Shown here in pieces: positions 15,901 through 23,342 of a stretch of 64,000 bases of DNA (the first letter of the stretch is position 1; each line of letters starts with the position of its first letter). Source of the stretch: a bacterium (lineage in GTDB: Bacteria > Zhuqueibacterota > QNDG01 > JAFGCO01); NCBI GenBank assembly GCA_016932575.1, contig JAFGCO010000011.1:1-64000 (forward strand). Reading direction: 5' to 3'. Under the pieces are notes generated by a model. That model saw only the letters and a program-made list of their open reading frames with translations, was not told where the DNA came from and ran no database searches. The position numbers and the translations under genes were made by a program.

Positions 15901-18059
15901 GCCAATCCAGTTTAATCAATGCCTTCGAGGCTGCAGGCATCGATTATCAAACCGTTCCGGTCCGCGAATTTCTGGACATTCCGAATCATGTCGATATGAT
16001 CATTGTCCCGTTTGCTGCCGGCCGGAATCTTTCAGAACAACAGATTCTGTTTATTTTAAGGGCCCTTTCACGCGGCTTGAGAATCATTATGGAAAAAGAG
16101 ACGCCTTTAAGTGAACGGATCGGGATTATGGGCATCGGCGATTCGCTCACTGTGAGTATGGTCCGGGATGAATACTATCCGCAAGTGGATATTCAATGGA
16201 AAGAAGCGGATACGTATCGCCGTTTTGATGTGCCCATCGATTATGTCACCTATTATTCAGAAAAAAACACCGGCAATCCTCTGGTGATAGGCGGTGAATT
16301 CGGTGAGGGCATGTATCTTTACTTTGCCACGCTGTTTGATCCCACCACATCAAAAGGGTATGGCCGATATCCGTATTACTGTGATCTTCTGCAGCGGCAA
16401 TTTGACTCATGGCCTCTCGTAAAAAGAGAGTCTGCGGAGATATATTTTGAGCCGGGTGACCGGGAGGATGTAAGCATAGAAGAGCTGGTTAATCTGTGGA
16501 AAAAGAGTGGTTTCAGAACCATCTATGTTGCCGGCTGGCACAGGTATCCGGACTGGACCTATGATTATAACCAACTCATTGAGTTGGCGCATCAATACGC
16601 CATGGAGGTTTATCTCTGGTTTGAACTGCCCCATGTGAACGTCGCTTTTTGGAACGAACATCCCGAATGGCGGGAGAAAACAGCCACAGGTGAGGACGCG
16701 ATCATTGAATGGCGGCATTTTATGGCGCTTAACAATCCAGCCTGTCTGAATGCGGTCTGCTCGGAATTGTCCTATTTAATTCAAAAATATGACTGGGACG
16801 GGATAAATTTCGCCGAGCTCTACTTCAGTTCTCCCCTCGGGCCTGATCGTCCCGATCTTTTTACGCCCATGAACGCATCGATAAGAAATAGATTTTCCCT
16901 GTTATATGGATTTGATCCTGTACAGCTTTTTGATCCTGCTTCATCCTTCTATTGGCGAAAAAACAGGGCAAAATGGGAACAGTTCCAGCGATTTCGGCAG
17001 GACTTGGTCATTGAACTCCATGATGTTATACTTTCCTTTTTACATCGGGAAATAGCCAAAAAGCAGAGCGATATGGAAATTGTGGTGACCGCTCTGGACA
17101 ATATCCATGCCAGACAAACGGGGCTGGGGACAGCAATGGATACCCGGCGTTTGATTGAACTGGGCGAAAGGCTGCCCTTTACCCTTCAAATTGAAGATCC
17201 CTTCGAGTTATGGCATTTGGGACCTTCCCGATATGACCGCCTTTCCCGAACATACAGAACATGGCTGCAGGAACCGGAGAAACTTATTTTTGATATCAAT
17301 GTGGTTCCCTATCGTTCGTTTAAACTGACCATGGCCCCGACAAGACAGCCGACGGGTCTTGAATTATATCATTTTCTGAAAAGTGCCTCTCAGGATCAAA
17401 ACCGTGTCGCACTTTACTCCGAGTCAAGTATTTATATGGTTGACCTGCCCTGGATCTCTTATGCTCTCGGACAATATACCGAAGAGACGTTGTCGCCGTA
17501 TCGCTGGGAAATTCATACAGAAAACACAGTCACTGTGGACATGGATCCGGATAGTCATAAAGACCTGATGGTGAACGGATCATTTTGGCCGGCGTACTTT
17601 AATGGTCGCTTGATGCTTCCCCCGGGAGATCATGAGATCGAGTCCGTTTCAGGGATCAAGGGATTTGCCAAATCCTTAAATACAACAACCCGCCTTGTGG
17701 ATATCAGCGGAGAGCTAAAATCCTGCCGTCTGAATCATCAGGGGATCGACGTGACTTATGAATCTCCGGTCCGAAATTATATCATTGTCAATGAAAAACC
17801 AAAGAAAATTATGGTGGACAATACATATTATGAGAGCTGGGTGCGAAAGGGGAAAAAAGGGTATTCTCTCACCGTTCCATCCGGAATGCATACAATAAAA
17901 ATTATCACACAGAGTTCGGGCAGCCGATCTTTGAGAAACTTCAGCATTGTTTCTTCAGTCACCCTTGTTCTGATAAGCGGACTGGCAGGTTTCATTTTAC
18001 TTGGGCTCTATATCACCGGCGCCTTGAGAAGACACCGTCGCAACAAGCATTCATCCTAA
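12966..18059 (+). CDS. Giant membrane-bound polysaccharide-modifying protein: GHL barrel - deacetylase (DUF2334) - GHL barrel
   Basis: Open from TTG 12939; GTG 12966 is preferred because GAGGA lies eight bases upstream. Residues are numbered from 12939. A hydrophobic signal/anchor lies at 42-55. A first TIM-barrel glycosidase-like (GHL) domain spans about 75-410 with HPEWR at 171 and DGVDIAEPV (Glu225). A GATase-like Rossmann segment spans about 430-560. A DUF2334 polysaccharide-deacetylase domain spans about 620-860 (RIEDVNP with Asp627, VILHGCTHQY, FFFHPF). A second GATase-like segment spans about 960-1165. A second GHL barrel spans about 1175-1460 with HPEWR at 1241 and DGINFAELY (Glu1293). 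Ig-like strands and a C-terminal membrane helix (about 1668-1692) with a basic tail follow. PgaB and PelA pair a deacetylase with a hydrolase; this protein has two hydrolases. A GT2 synthase follows 19 bp downstream. Role in making or trimming an amino-sugar exopolysaccharide is inferred. Confidence 0.7.
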   Translation: MKLPPESIGETSSVRNQFILLSRKHPLSRFKRAFIVIIPVLFLFSDCGNKQSFHDRTICIDQKRFFSVRFDPSYYYDVDLKVPALCEELVSNWKESGINTVYVKVYDPLYGAVYKTRYIHNIQTDYGRLNLLKSLIKTGHNHGIQIFAWIPAFQHKQVWEAHPEWRSKQADETDYQPDENSCHLCVRNPEYGKWWIGFVEDLLKRYRDLDGVDIAEPVVSWKPDKVCYCRHCREAQNRMSDSYGTTKKDAFELTRSAALTSLIEETCRLVHSHGKPVSVTSLTTAYSEGSLYSAREQQSATGFDLEAVLELEHKPDIINMEILWQEWANFWNDTTLFQPEWTKQAVREVIKQVDNRSKLVIHVEMTPLGDIQVPDKMFVRSIYAALDGGAQGIDFYDSHQADNRGLWPRIKQALGYTPLKKILVYHDPDYLQDARQLEVLLRHFRTDTELRPLENSFSPSDLSGTDCIFYVGNEYRASLPERFIQAAAGFDGTVCWINENIHALKDAGLSGLGFHYQGYDDTTRYEIVYQGTSFNKDNNSLHLIDVDRPDRCHIMASARSGEKEVPYIVRSGLFWYVADLPSNYMTEGGRHIVFADLLHDILREDHIEKHLALVRIEDVNPTSHPEYLRSIADYLHSQDVPFSVGLTPFYLDPSENTAISISDRPDLTDALHYMVSRGGTVILHGCTHQYRGQSTIDHEFWDGMNNRPLFEDSEVYVEERLEKAINECFKNDIYPLVWETPHYAASQIDYRAINRFFSTCYERRQTVDVLGSDQLLPFYIPARAGKATMIPENLGYVPIDDPSPETIVLNAQKNLRIRDGFASFFFHPFVPLESLKQIIPGIQDLGYTFASIRSIDNQVKAASQTVISGQNDLKIDVNDQYFREFYLTQKGKKKHQRISEKKLSEPMEKSVVCPQDWLYVASALDVRDKKFPATLLASFDKAPFGLGHFLQPQPLKAASTTIAPLFIVDSSATGKPASSQSSLINAFEAAGIDYQTVPVREFLDIPNHVDMIIVPFAAGRNLSEQQILFILRALSRGLRIIMEKETPLSERIGIMGIGDSLTVSMVRDEYYPQVDIQWKEADTYRRFDVPIDYVTYYSEKNTGNPLVIGGEFGEGMYLYFATLFDPTTSKGYGRYPYYCDLLQRQFDSWPLVKRESAEIYFEPGDREDVSIEELVNLWKKSGFRTIYVAGWHRYPDWTYDYNQLIELAHQYAMEVYLWFELPHVNVAFWNEHPEWREKTATGEDAIIEWRHFMALNNPACLNAVCSELSYLIQKYDWDGINFAELYFSSPLGPDRPDLFTPMNASIRNRFSLLYGFDPVQLFDPASSFYWRKNRAKWEQFQRFRQDLVIELHDVILSFLHREIAKKQSDMEIVVTALDNIHARQTGLGTAMDTRRLIELGERLPFTLQIEDPFELWHLGPSRYDRLSRTYRTWLQEPEKLIFDINVVPYRSFKLTMAPTRQPTGLELYHFLKSASQDQNRVALYSESSIYMVDLPWISYALGQYTEETLSPYRWEIHTENTVTVDMDPDSHKDLMVNGSFWPAYFNGRLMLPPGDHEIESVSGIKGFAKSLNTTTRLVDISGELKSCRLNHQGIDVTYESPVRNYIIVNEKPKKIMVDNTYYESWVRKGKKGYSLTVPSGMHTIKIITQSSGSRSLRNFSIVSSVTLVLISGLAGFILLGLYITGALRRHRRNKHSS

Positions 18060-18078
18060 TTCTTAAGGAATCGCTCCC

Positions 18079-19362
18079 ATGCCTTTCGAATCCATTGTGA
18101 TCAACATTTTATTCCTGTTTTCTGTCTCTGTCATCTGGGTGATGATTCTCTATCAGCTCGTCCTGACCTTTTACGGGCACAGACACCGCCGGGCCATGGA
18201 AAAACGACTGGCAGAAGCCGACTGGCCGGATGCGTCATTGCCTCCGGTATCCATATTGGTTCCTGCGAGGAACGAAGAAGTTGTGATTGCCCGGACTCTG
18301 GATAAAATACTGGCACTGGATTATCCGGCTGAAAAAATGGAAGTGATTGTGATCAACGACGGTTCAACCGACAAGACCCAGGCCATCCTTGAACAGTACA
18401 AGAAAAAAGACAGCCGGGTAAAGCCCCTTCAGTTACCACCGGCAGAGACCGGCAGAGGGAAAGCCCGTGCCCTGAATGCGGGCTTCCGGATAACCCGGTA
18501 TGATTATATCGCCGTTTATGATGCAGACAACAATCCGGAAGCTTCCTCTTTAAAAACACTGGTTCGGGAACTGATGGAAGACACCGCGGTGGGTGCAGTG
18601 ATCGGTAAATTCAGAACCCTGAATTGGAAGAGGAATATTTTAACACGATTCATTAATATCGAGACCTTGAGTTTTCAGTGGATTCTTCAGGCAGGCCGGT
18701 ACAGGGCATTCCAGGTTTCAATATTGCCGGGCACCAATTTTGTGATTCGCAAAGCAGTTGTTACCGCCTGTGGAGGATGGGATGAAGCAGCGATAACGGA
18801 AGATGCGGAACTGAGCGTACGCATTTATCAGATGGGCTGGAAAATTAAATTCGTGCCCCATGCGGTCACATGGGAACAGGAACCGGAGAAGTGGGAAGTG
18901 TGGATCCGGCAACGGACACGCTGGGTCAGAGGGAATAATTACGTCATACAAAAATTTATTAAACCGGCATTGGGCCTGAAGAATCGGTTTCTCTTTACGG
19001 AATTTCTGTATCTCTTTATTCTCTACTATTTACTGCTGGGCGCCATTGTGACCTCCCATCTTCTCTTTATTCTCTGCGGACTCGGAATCCTCAATGTCGA
19101 TGTGCCCGGGCCCTATATGGCCGTGTGGATACTGGCCTTTATTTTGTATCTCATGGAAGTGGTGCTTGCTTTGTCTTACGAAGACGAGGATAAACCGCTG
19201 AATATCCTCATTACTGCGGTCATGTACTTCACCTATTGTCAGATGTGGATCTATGTGGTATTTCGGGGATTTTATCTGGACCTTTTTAAAAAACGGGTCG
19301 GAATCTGGGATAAAACAGAACGTCATAATCAGGATGATCTCCTGACTCAGGATGGAGATTAG
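18079..19362 (+). CDS. Processive family 2 glycosyltransferase (PgaC/BcsA-like exopolysaccharide synthase)
   Basis: 427 residues. One N-terminal membrane helix (about 8-30) is followed by a GT2 catalytic domain with VINDGST (Asp94), YDADN (Asp148, Asp150), TEDAEL (Asp242) and QRTRW (278-282), the D, DxD, TED and QxxRW set of processive synthases. Three to four further helices follow (about 303-400). Such enzymes polymerise a UDP-sugar and push the chain across the inner membrane; PgaC uses UDP-GlcNAc and is its closest functional analogue here. The deacetylase/hydrolase gene is directly upstream and a WecB epimerase is downstream, which supports an amino-sugar polymer. No PilZ domain is present. 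Confidence 0.82.
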   Translation: MPFESIVINILFLFSVSVIWVMILYQLVLTFYGHRHRRAMEKRLAEADWPDASLPPVSILVPARNEEVVIARTLDKILALDYPAEKMEVIVINDGSTDKTQAILEQYKKKDSRVKPLQLPPAETGRGKARALNAGFRITRYDYIAVYDADNNPEASSLKTLVRELMEDTAVGAVIGKFRTLNWKRNILTRFINIETLSFQWILQAGRYRAFQVSILPGTNFVIRKAVVTACGGWDEAAITEDAELSVRIYQMGWKIKFVPHAVTWEQEPEKWEVWIRQRTRWVRGNNYVIQKFIKPALGLKNRFLFTEFLYLFILYYLLLGAIVTSHLLFILCGLGILNVDVPGPYMAVWILAFILYLMEVVLALSYEDEDKPLNILITAVMYFTYCQMWIYVVFRGFYLDLFKKRVGIWDKTERHNQDDLLTQDGD

Positions 19363-19364
19363 CC

Positions 19365-20237
19365 TTGCATGGTAAATTCTGGCATATTGCGGCAGGAATG
19401 TTTCTGGCTGTGAGCAGCTTAATGGGCAGTGAGCCGGATTCATCGGGGATTGAATCAAATCCCGATGAAGGAGGATCCGCTGAAATTCATTGGAGCATTT
19501 GGGGAGAATTTTATGATGAGTCCATGATTTTTGAGAGTGAAGAAGACAATGTGTTCTCCAATTCGCATATCAGGCAGGGGCTGAAAATCAGACATTTGCC
19601 GGTCATCAATCTGTTCCAGACGTATATCCTGCTGCGGTACGGACGGGATCTTCACAGGGATTTTTGGAACAATAAAACCGAGGTCGGCCTGGGGCTCAGG
19701 ACCCGGTTCTTTAAAAAAATCTTTTTCGCGCCATATGCTGAATATATCTGCGGATTCTACAACAAGATCCCGGAGGGTCGTCCGCAACCCCAAGCCCGAC
19801 AGTATACTGATTTAAGAGGAGGATTCATATTCTGGTATGGATGGGACACATGGTATTCCCCTGCCTCGCTGATCACGTTTCCCAGACATTTTATCGGTGA
19901 GGTATACAGCGAATTGAACTATTTCAGAAAGGACCGTGACAATATCATATCGTATACCCACATGAAGGCAGGCATTCGCGCAGTCCGCATTTGGAAATGC
20001 GCTTTTGTCGGTTACGGAGCCATGTATATCATGAAGGACAGAAATCGGGATTTTTGGAACAATGTCGCTGAAATAGGGCCCGGTTTCTGGATAAAGCCCC
20101 ACCCTGACGTGGATTTAAAATTTTTTGTGGAATGGCTTCGGGGCTATTATTATGGGATTGAGGGCAGGGATGATAATCCCAATCCTCAAATATTCAGTGA
20201 TCGAAGAATCGGCATTCTGTTATGGATTGGATGGTAA
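19365..20237 (+). CDS. Predicted outer-membrane beta-barrel-like protein of the exopolysaccharide cluster
   Basis: 290 residues from TTG 19365, two bases after the synthase stop and with GGAG upstream. The signal peptide (about 1-21) is followed by strands rich in alternating aromatics and ending in IGILLWIGW, as expected for an outer-membrane barrel. Two halves are related: RDFWNNKTEVGLGLRTRFF near residue 85 and RDFWNNVAEIGPGFWIKP near 224. I do not recognise the family with certainty; it recalls YaiO-type barrels. Its position suggests export or anchoring of the polymer made by the upstream synthase, which is inference from context. Confidence 0.5.
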   Translation: MHGKFWHIAAGMFLAVSSLMGSEPDSSGIESNPDEGGSAEIHWSIWGEFYDESMIFESEEDNVFSNSHIRQGLKIRHLPVINLFQTYILLRYGRDLHRDFWNNKTEVGLGLRTRFFKKIFFAPYAEYICGFYNKIPEGRPQPQARQYTDLRGGFIFWYGWDTWYSPASLITFPRHFIGEVYSELNYFRKDRDNIISYTHMKAGIRAVRIWKCAFVGYGAMYIMKDRNRDFWNNVAEIGPGFWIKPHPDVDLKFFVEWLRGYYYGIEGRDDNPNPQIFSDRRIGILLWIGW

Positions 20238-20283
20238 TATTTTTAACCGATCAATCGACTTATTTTGGTAGGAGCAATTTATT

Positions 20284-22140
20284 ATGAAAAAGAGTCTCAT
20301 GGGGATTGTATTTTATGTCCTGTGCTTTTGGAGCCCGGGAAATTCCCTTGTTTTTTCCGAAGATATTGCTGCCCTGATCTGGAAGCTGTCTGCCGATCTG
20401 ACTGTGACATCTATTGCGCCGACCAGTGATATTGACGGGGACAGTATACCGGACGTCTTTGTGGGATCGGCCGATCATCTGGTCTATTGCCTTTCCGGGA
20501 GCGTTATTCGTCAGGGCGAGATACTCTGGTCCTGGAATTTCGGTGCGCCTGTATGGACAGTGGCCTCTATTCCGGATATTAACAGAGACGGGGCGGATGA
20601 CTGCCTGGTTGGGTGTGCTGACAATACCATATACTGCATGTCCGGAAATCCGGTTCAGGGCCTTTCGGAAATTTTGTGGTCGTACGGTGTGGACGGCGAT
20701 ATTTTTACGATAGCGGTTCTGAACGATCTGAATGATGATGGAATCGATGACTGTGTGATGGGGACCAATGATGATCAGGTTTGCTGTCTTGACGGGGCAT
20801 GGGGTCAGGTGCTCTGGTCCTACCGGGATCCGGCAGTTGGCGCCATCAAGTCGGTGAGTGCCATCTCCGATGTCAACAATGACGGACTGGATGACTGCCT
20901 GGCAGGCGGCGAGAATGACAAGGTGGTCTGTCTGTCCGGGGGCAGTACCGGAAATGGAGATCTGATCTGGTATTGCAATACCCAGAGCACCGTTCTTTCT
21001 GTCAACACTATTGAGGATGTGAATGAGGATAACAAGCCGGATTGCCTGGCAGGCGGAGAGGATAATTTTGTGTATTGTATATCCGGTAGCGGCTCGGGAA
21101 AAAATGATCCCCTCTGGCGCTGTGATATGGGCTCAACTGTAAAATCCGTTTCTTCTATTGCTGATGTCAATCAGGATGGCATATGGGATTGTCTGGCGGG
21201 CAGTGAGAGTTGGGACGATAATATTTATTGTATTTCCGGAGTCACTGGTCACGTTCTGTGGTCAAATAAACTCCCCAGCAGTGTTCTCAGTGTGTGCTCC
21301 ATTGATGATGTCAATGACAGCGGGTTTCATGATTGCATTGCAGGGTGTGAAAATGACCGGATCTATTGTCTTGAAGGAGGACAGGGAACAGCAATCTGGT
21401 CTTACGAGACAGGCGGTGCAGTGAACTGCGTGGTGACAGTGGCCGACCTGAACGGAAACCTGATTGATGACGTGTTAGGCGGGTCCACGGACAGCTATGT
21501 TTACGCTTTAGACGGGGGGGATATTTTAATCGAGGTTGTCAGTCCGCCGATTGTTCCCACAGGACCATCCGGGGAAGTATCAGAAGGCAAAACCGGCAAC
21601 CCAATGGTGCTCGTCACAGGCGGATCGGCCAGCAGTTTTCATCATCCGGTGGAATACCGGTTTGACTGGGGAGATGAAACGGTTTCGGTTTGGGGAGATT
21701 CGAGCCGGAGTCATATCTGGGAAGAGGCTGGCTCATATGAGGTCAGAGCGCAGGCCAGGTGTGCTCTTCATCCAACGGTACTCAGCGAGTGGTCTGATAA
21801 TGTAATCGTGAAAATTGTTGAAAAGACACTTGTGAACCGCCATCCAGCAGAAGATGTGCCCATTCATTTCTGCCTTTATCAGAATTATCCGAATCCCTTT
21901 AATTTAATGACCACGATAGAATATCAGGTTCCAAAAGCCTGTCAGGTGACCATTAATGTATACAGTATCCATAGTCACCTGATCGCATGCATTGTTGATG
22001 GATTTTTCGAGGCCGGGAATTATCGAATTAACTGGGAGGGGAGAACCTCTTCCGGCACCATCGCATCATCGGGCTGCTATATTTACTGCATGAAAGCCGG
22101 AGAATATATCGCGGTCAAAGACATGCTTCTGCTGAAATGA
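20284..22140 (+). CDS. Secreted eight-repeat beta-propeller with PKD-like domain and T9SS tail
   Basis: 618 residues with signal peptide (about 1-25). Eight repeats of the form (D/N)DxNxDGxxDCLxGxxDNxVYCxSG run from about 45 to 415, resembling FG-GAP/VCBS calcium-binding blades of an eight-bladed propeller. Six middle repeats carry a cysteine after the second Asp and another about 12 residues later, so each blade could hold its own disulfide; the first and last repeats lack one or both. A PKD-like domain (VEYRFDWGDE to SYEVRAQARC) and a T9SS tail (NYPNPFNLMTTIEYQVP) follow. It may bind polysaccharide or protein at the surface. It lies between the polymer synthesis genes and wecB, but no enzymatic role is visible. 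Confidence 0.75.
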   Translation: MKKSLMGIVFYVLCFWSPGNSLVFSEDIAALIWKLSADLTVTSIAPTSDIDGDSIPDVFVGSADHLVYCLSGSVIRQGEILWSWNFGAPVWTVASIPDINRDGADDCLVGCADNTIYCMSGNPVQGLSEILWSYGVDGDIFTIAVLNDLNDDGIDDCVMGTNDDQVCCLDGAWGQVLWSYRDPAVGAIKSVSAISDVNNDGLDDCLAGGENDKVVCLSGGSTGNGDLIWYCNTQSTVLSVNTIEDVNEDNKPDCLAGGEDNFVYCISGSGSGKNDPLWRCDMGSTVKSVSSIADVNQDGIWDCLAGSESWDDNIYCISGVTGHVLWSNKLPSSVLSVCSIDDVNDSGFHDCIAGCENDRIYCLEGGQGTAIWSYETGGAVNCVVTVADLNGNLIDDVLGGSTDSYVYALDGGDILIEVVSPPIVPTGPSGEVSEGKTGNPMVLVTGGSASSFHHPVEYRFDWGDETVSVWGDSSRSHIWEEAGSYEVRAQARCALHPTVLSEWSDNVIVKIVEKTLVNRHPAEDVPIHFCLYQNYPNPFNLMTTIEYQVPKACQVTINVYSIHSHLIACIVDGFFEAGNYRINWEGRTSSGTIASSGCYIYCMKAGEYIAVKDMLLLK

Positions 22141-22176
22141 TTGAAGAGAAAAACATTTTGGAAGGCTTTGGGAATA

Positions 22177-23295
22177 ATGAGCGGCAATAACCTCTTCAAA
22201 ATCATGGTCGTCATGGGAACACGGCCGGAGGCCATTAAACTGGCGCCGGTTGTGCTTGAACTGAAAAAGCAGTCCGATATTCAGCCGGTTATCGTGGCCA
22301 CTGCACAGCATCGGGAGATGCTGGATCAGGTGCTGGCCCATTTCCTGATTGCGCCTGATATGGATCTTGATCTCATGATTCCCGACCAGACCCTGTTTCA
22401 TCTTACAGGAGCGGCCATTCATGGATTCGAAGCAGTTTTCCAAAAAATCAGGCCCGATTTGATTCTGGTACAGGGAGATACAACCACATCTTTCATCGGC
22501 GCACTGGCCGGATTTTATAAAAAAATCAGGGTCGGCCATGTGGAGGCAGGACTCAGAACCGGCAACAAGTATTCTCCCTTTCCTGAAGAGATCAATCGAA
22601 AATTGGTTTCTGTACTTGCTGATTACCATTTTGCCCCCACGCCGGGCAACCGAAAAAACCTGATCGCCGAAGGAGCCGCGCCCGAAAACATTATTGTCAC
22701 CGGAAATACGGTGATCGATGCATTGCACCTGACCGTGGACGACAATTTCACCTCAGAGATGCTCTCCTCACGGGATTATGACCGTTTTATCCTGATCACC
22801 GCCCACAGAAGAGAAAATTTCGGCAAACCCCTGGAAAACATCTGCGAGGCTGTCCGGCAAATGGCCATGCATCATTCAGACTGGATCTTTATGTATCCGG
22901 TTCATCTCAACAAAAATGTTCAGGAACCTGTCCGTCGTATACTCAGCGGTATGCACAATGTCCATTTGGCCGATCCCATGGATTATTACACCTTTGCCAA
23001 TTATATGGCCGCTTCCGATCTCATTCTGACAGATTCCGGAGGCATACAGGAGGAAGCGCCCAGTCTTGCAAAACCGGTTTTGGTTTTAAGAGATGAAACC
23101 GAAAGGCCAGAAGCAGTCGAAGCCGGTACAGTGAAAATCATTGGAACGAACCTAAAGACGATTATTTCAGAGACGGAATATCTTCTGAAGAACAAAGAGG
23201 CATATGAACAGATGACCAGGGCTCATAATCCATACGGCGACGGTAAAGCATCGGAAAGAATCGTGACGTTTATTCGAAATACAATCATGTCATAG
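22177..23295 (+). CDS. wecB: UDP-N-acetylglucosamine 2-epimerase (non-hydrolysing)
   Basis: 372 residues from ATG 22177; the frame is open from TTG 22141, but the protein family starts at MGTRPEAIKLAPV and GGAAGG/GGGA lie upstream of 22177. Family motifs are complete: GTRPEAIK, QGDTTTS, HVEAGLRT, PFPEEINR, TAHRRENFG and DSGGIQEEAPSL. It interconverts UDP-GlcNAc and UDP-ManNAc in the cytoplasm, supplying ManNAc units for surface polysaccharide. It is co-directional with the synthase block and probably the last gene of that transcription unit. The next gene is convergent and only 47 bp away; no terminator hairpin is seen between them. Confidence 0.92.
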   Translation: MSGNNLFKIMVVMGTRPEAIKLAPVVLELKKQSDIQPVIVATAQHREMLDQVLAHFLIAPDMDLDLMIPDQTLFHLTGAAIHGFEAVFQKIRPDLILVQGDTTTSFIGALAGFYKKIRVGHVEAGLRTGNKYSPFPEEINRKLVSVLADYHFAPTPGNRKNLIAEGAAPENIIVTGNTVIDALHLTVDDNFTSEMLSSRDYDRFILITAHRRENFGKPLENICEAVRQMAMHHSDWIFMYPVHLNKNVQEPVRRILSGMHNVHLADPMDYYTFANYMAASDLILTDSGGIQEEAPSLAKPVLVLRDETERPEAVEAGTVKIIGTNLKTIISETEYLLKNKEAYEQMTRAHNPYGDGKASERIVTFIRNTIMS

Positions 23296-23342
23296 ATGTA
23301 TCATTGCTCTAATTGAATAAACCAGTGACAATACTGAATTAT

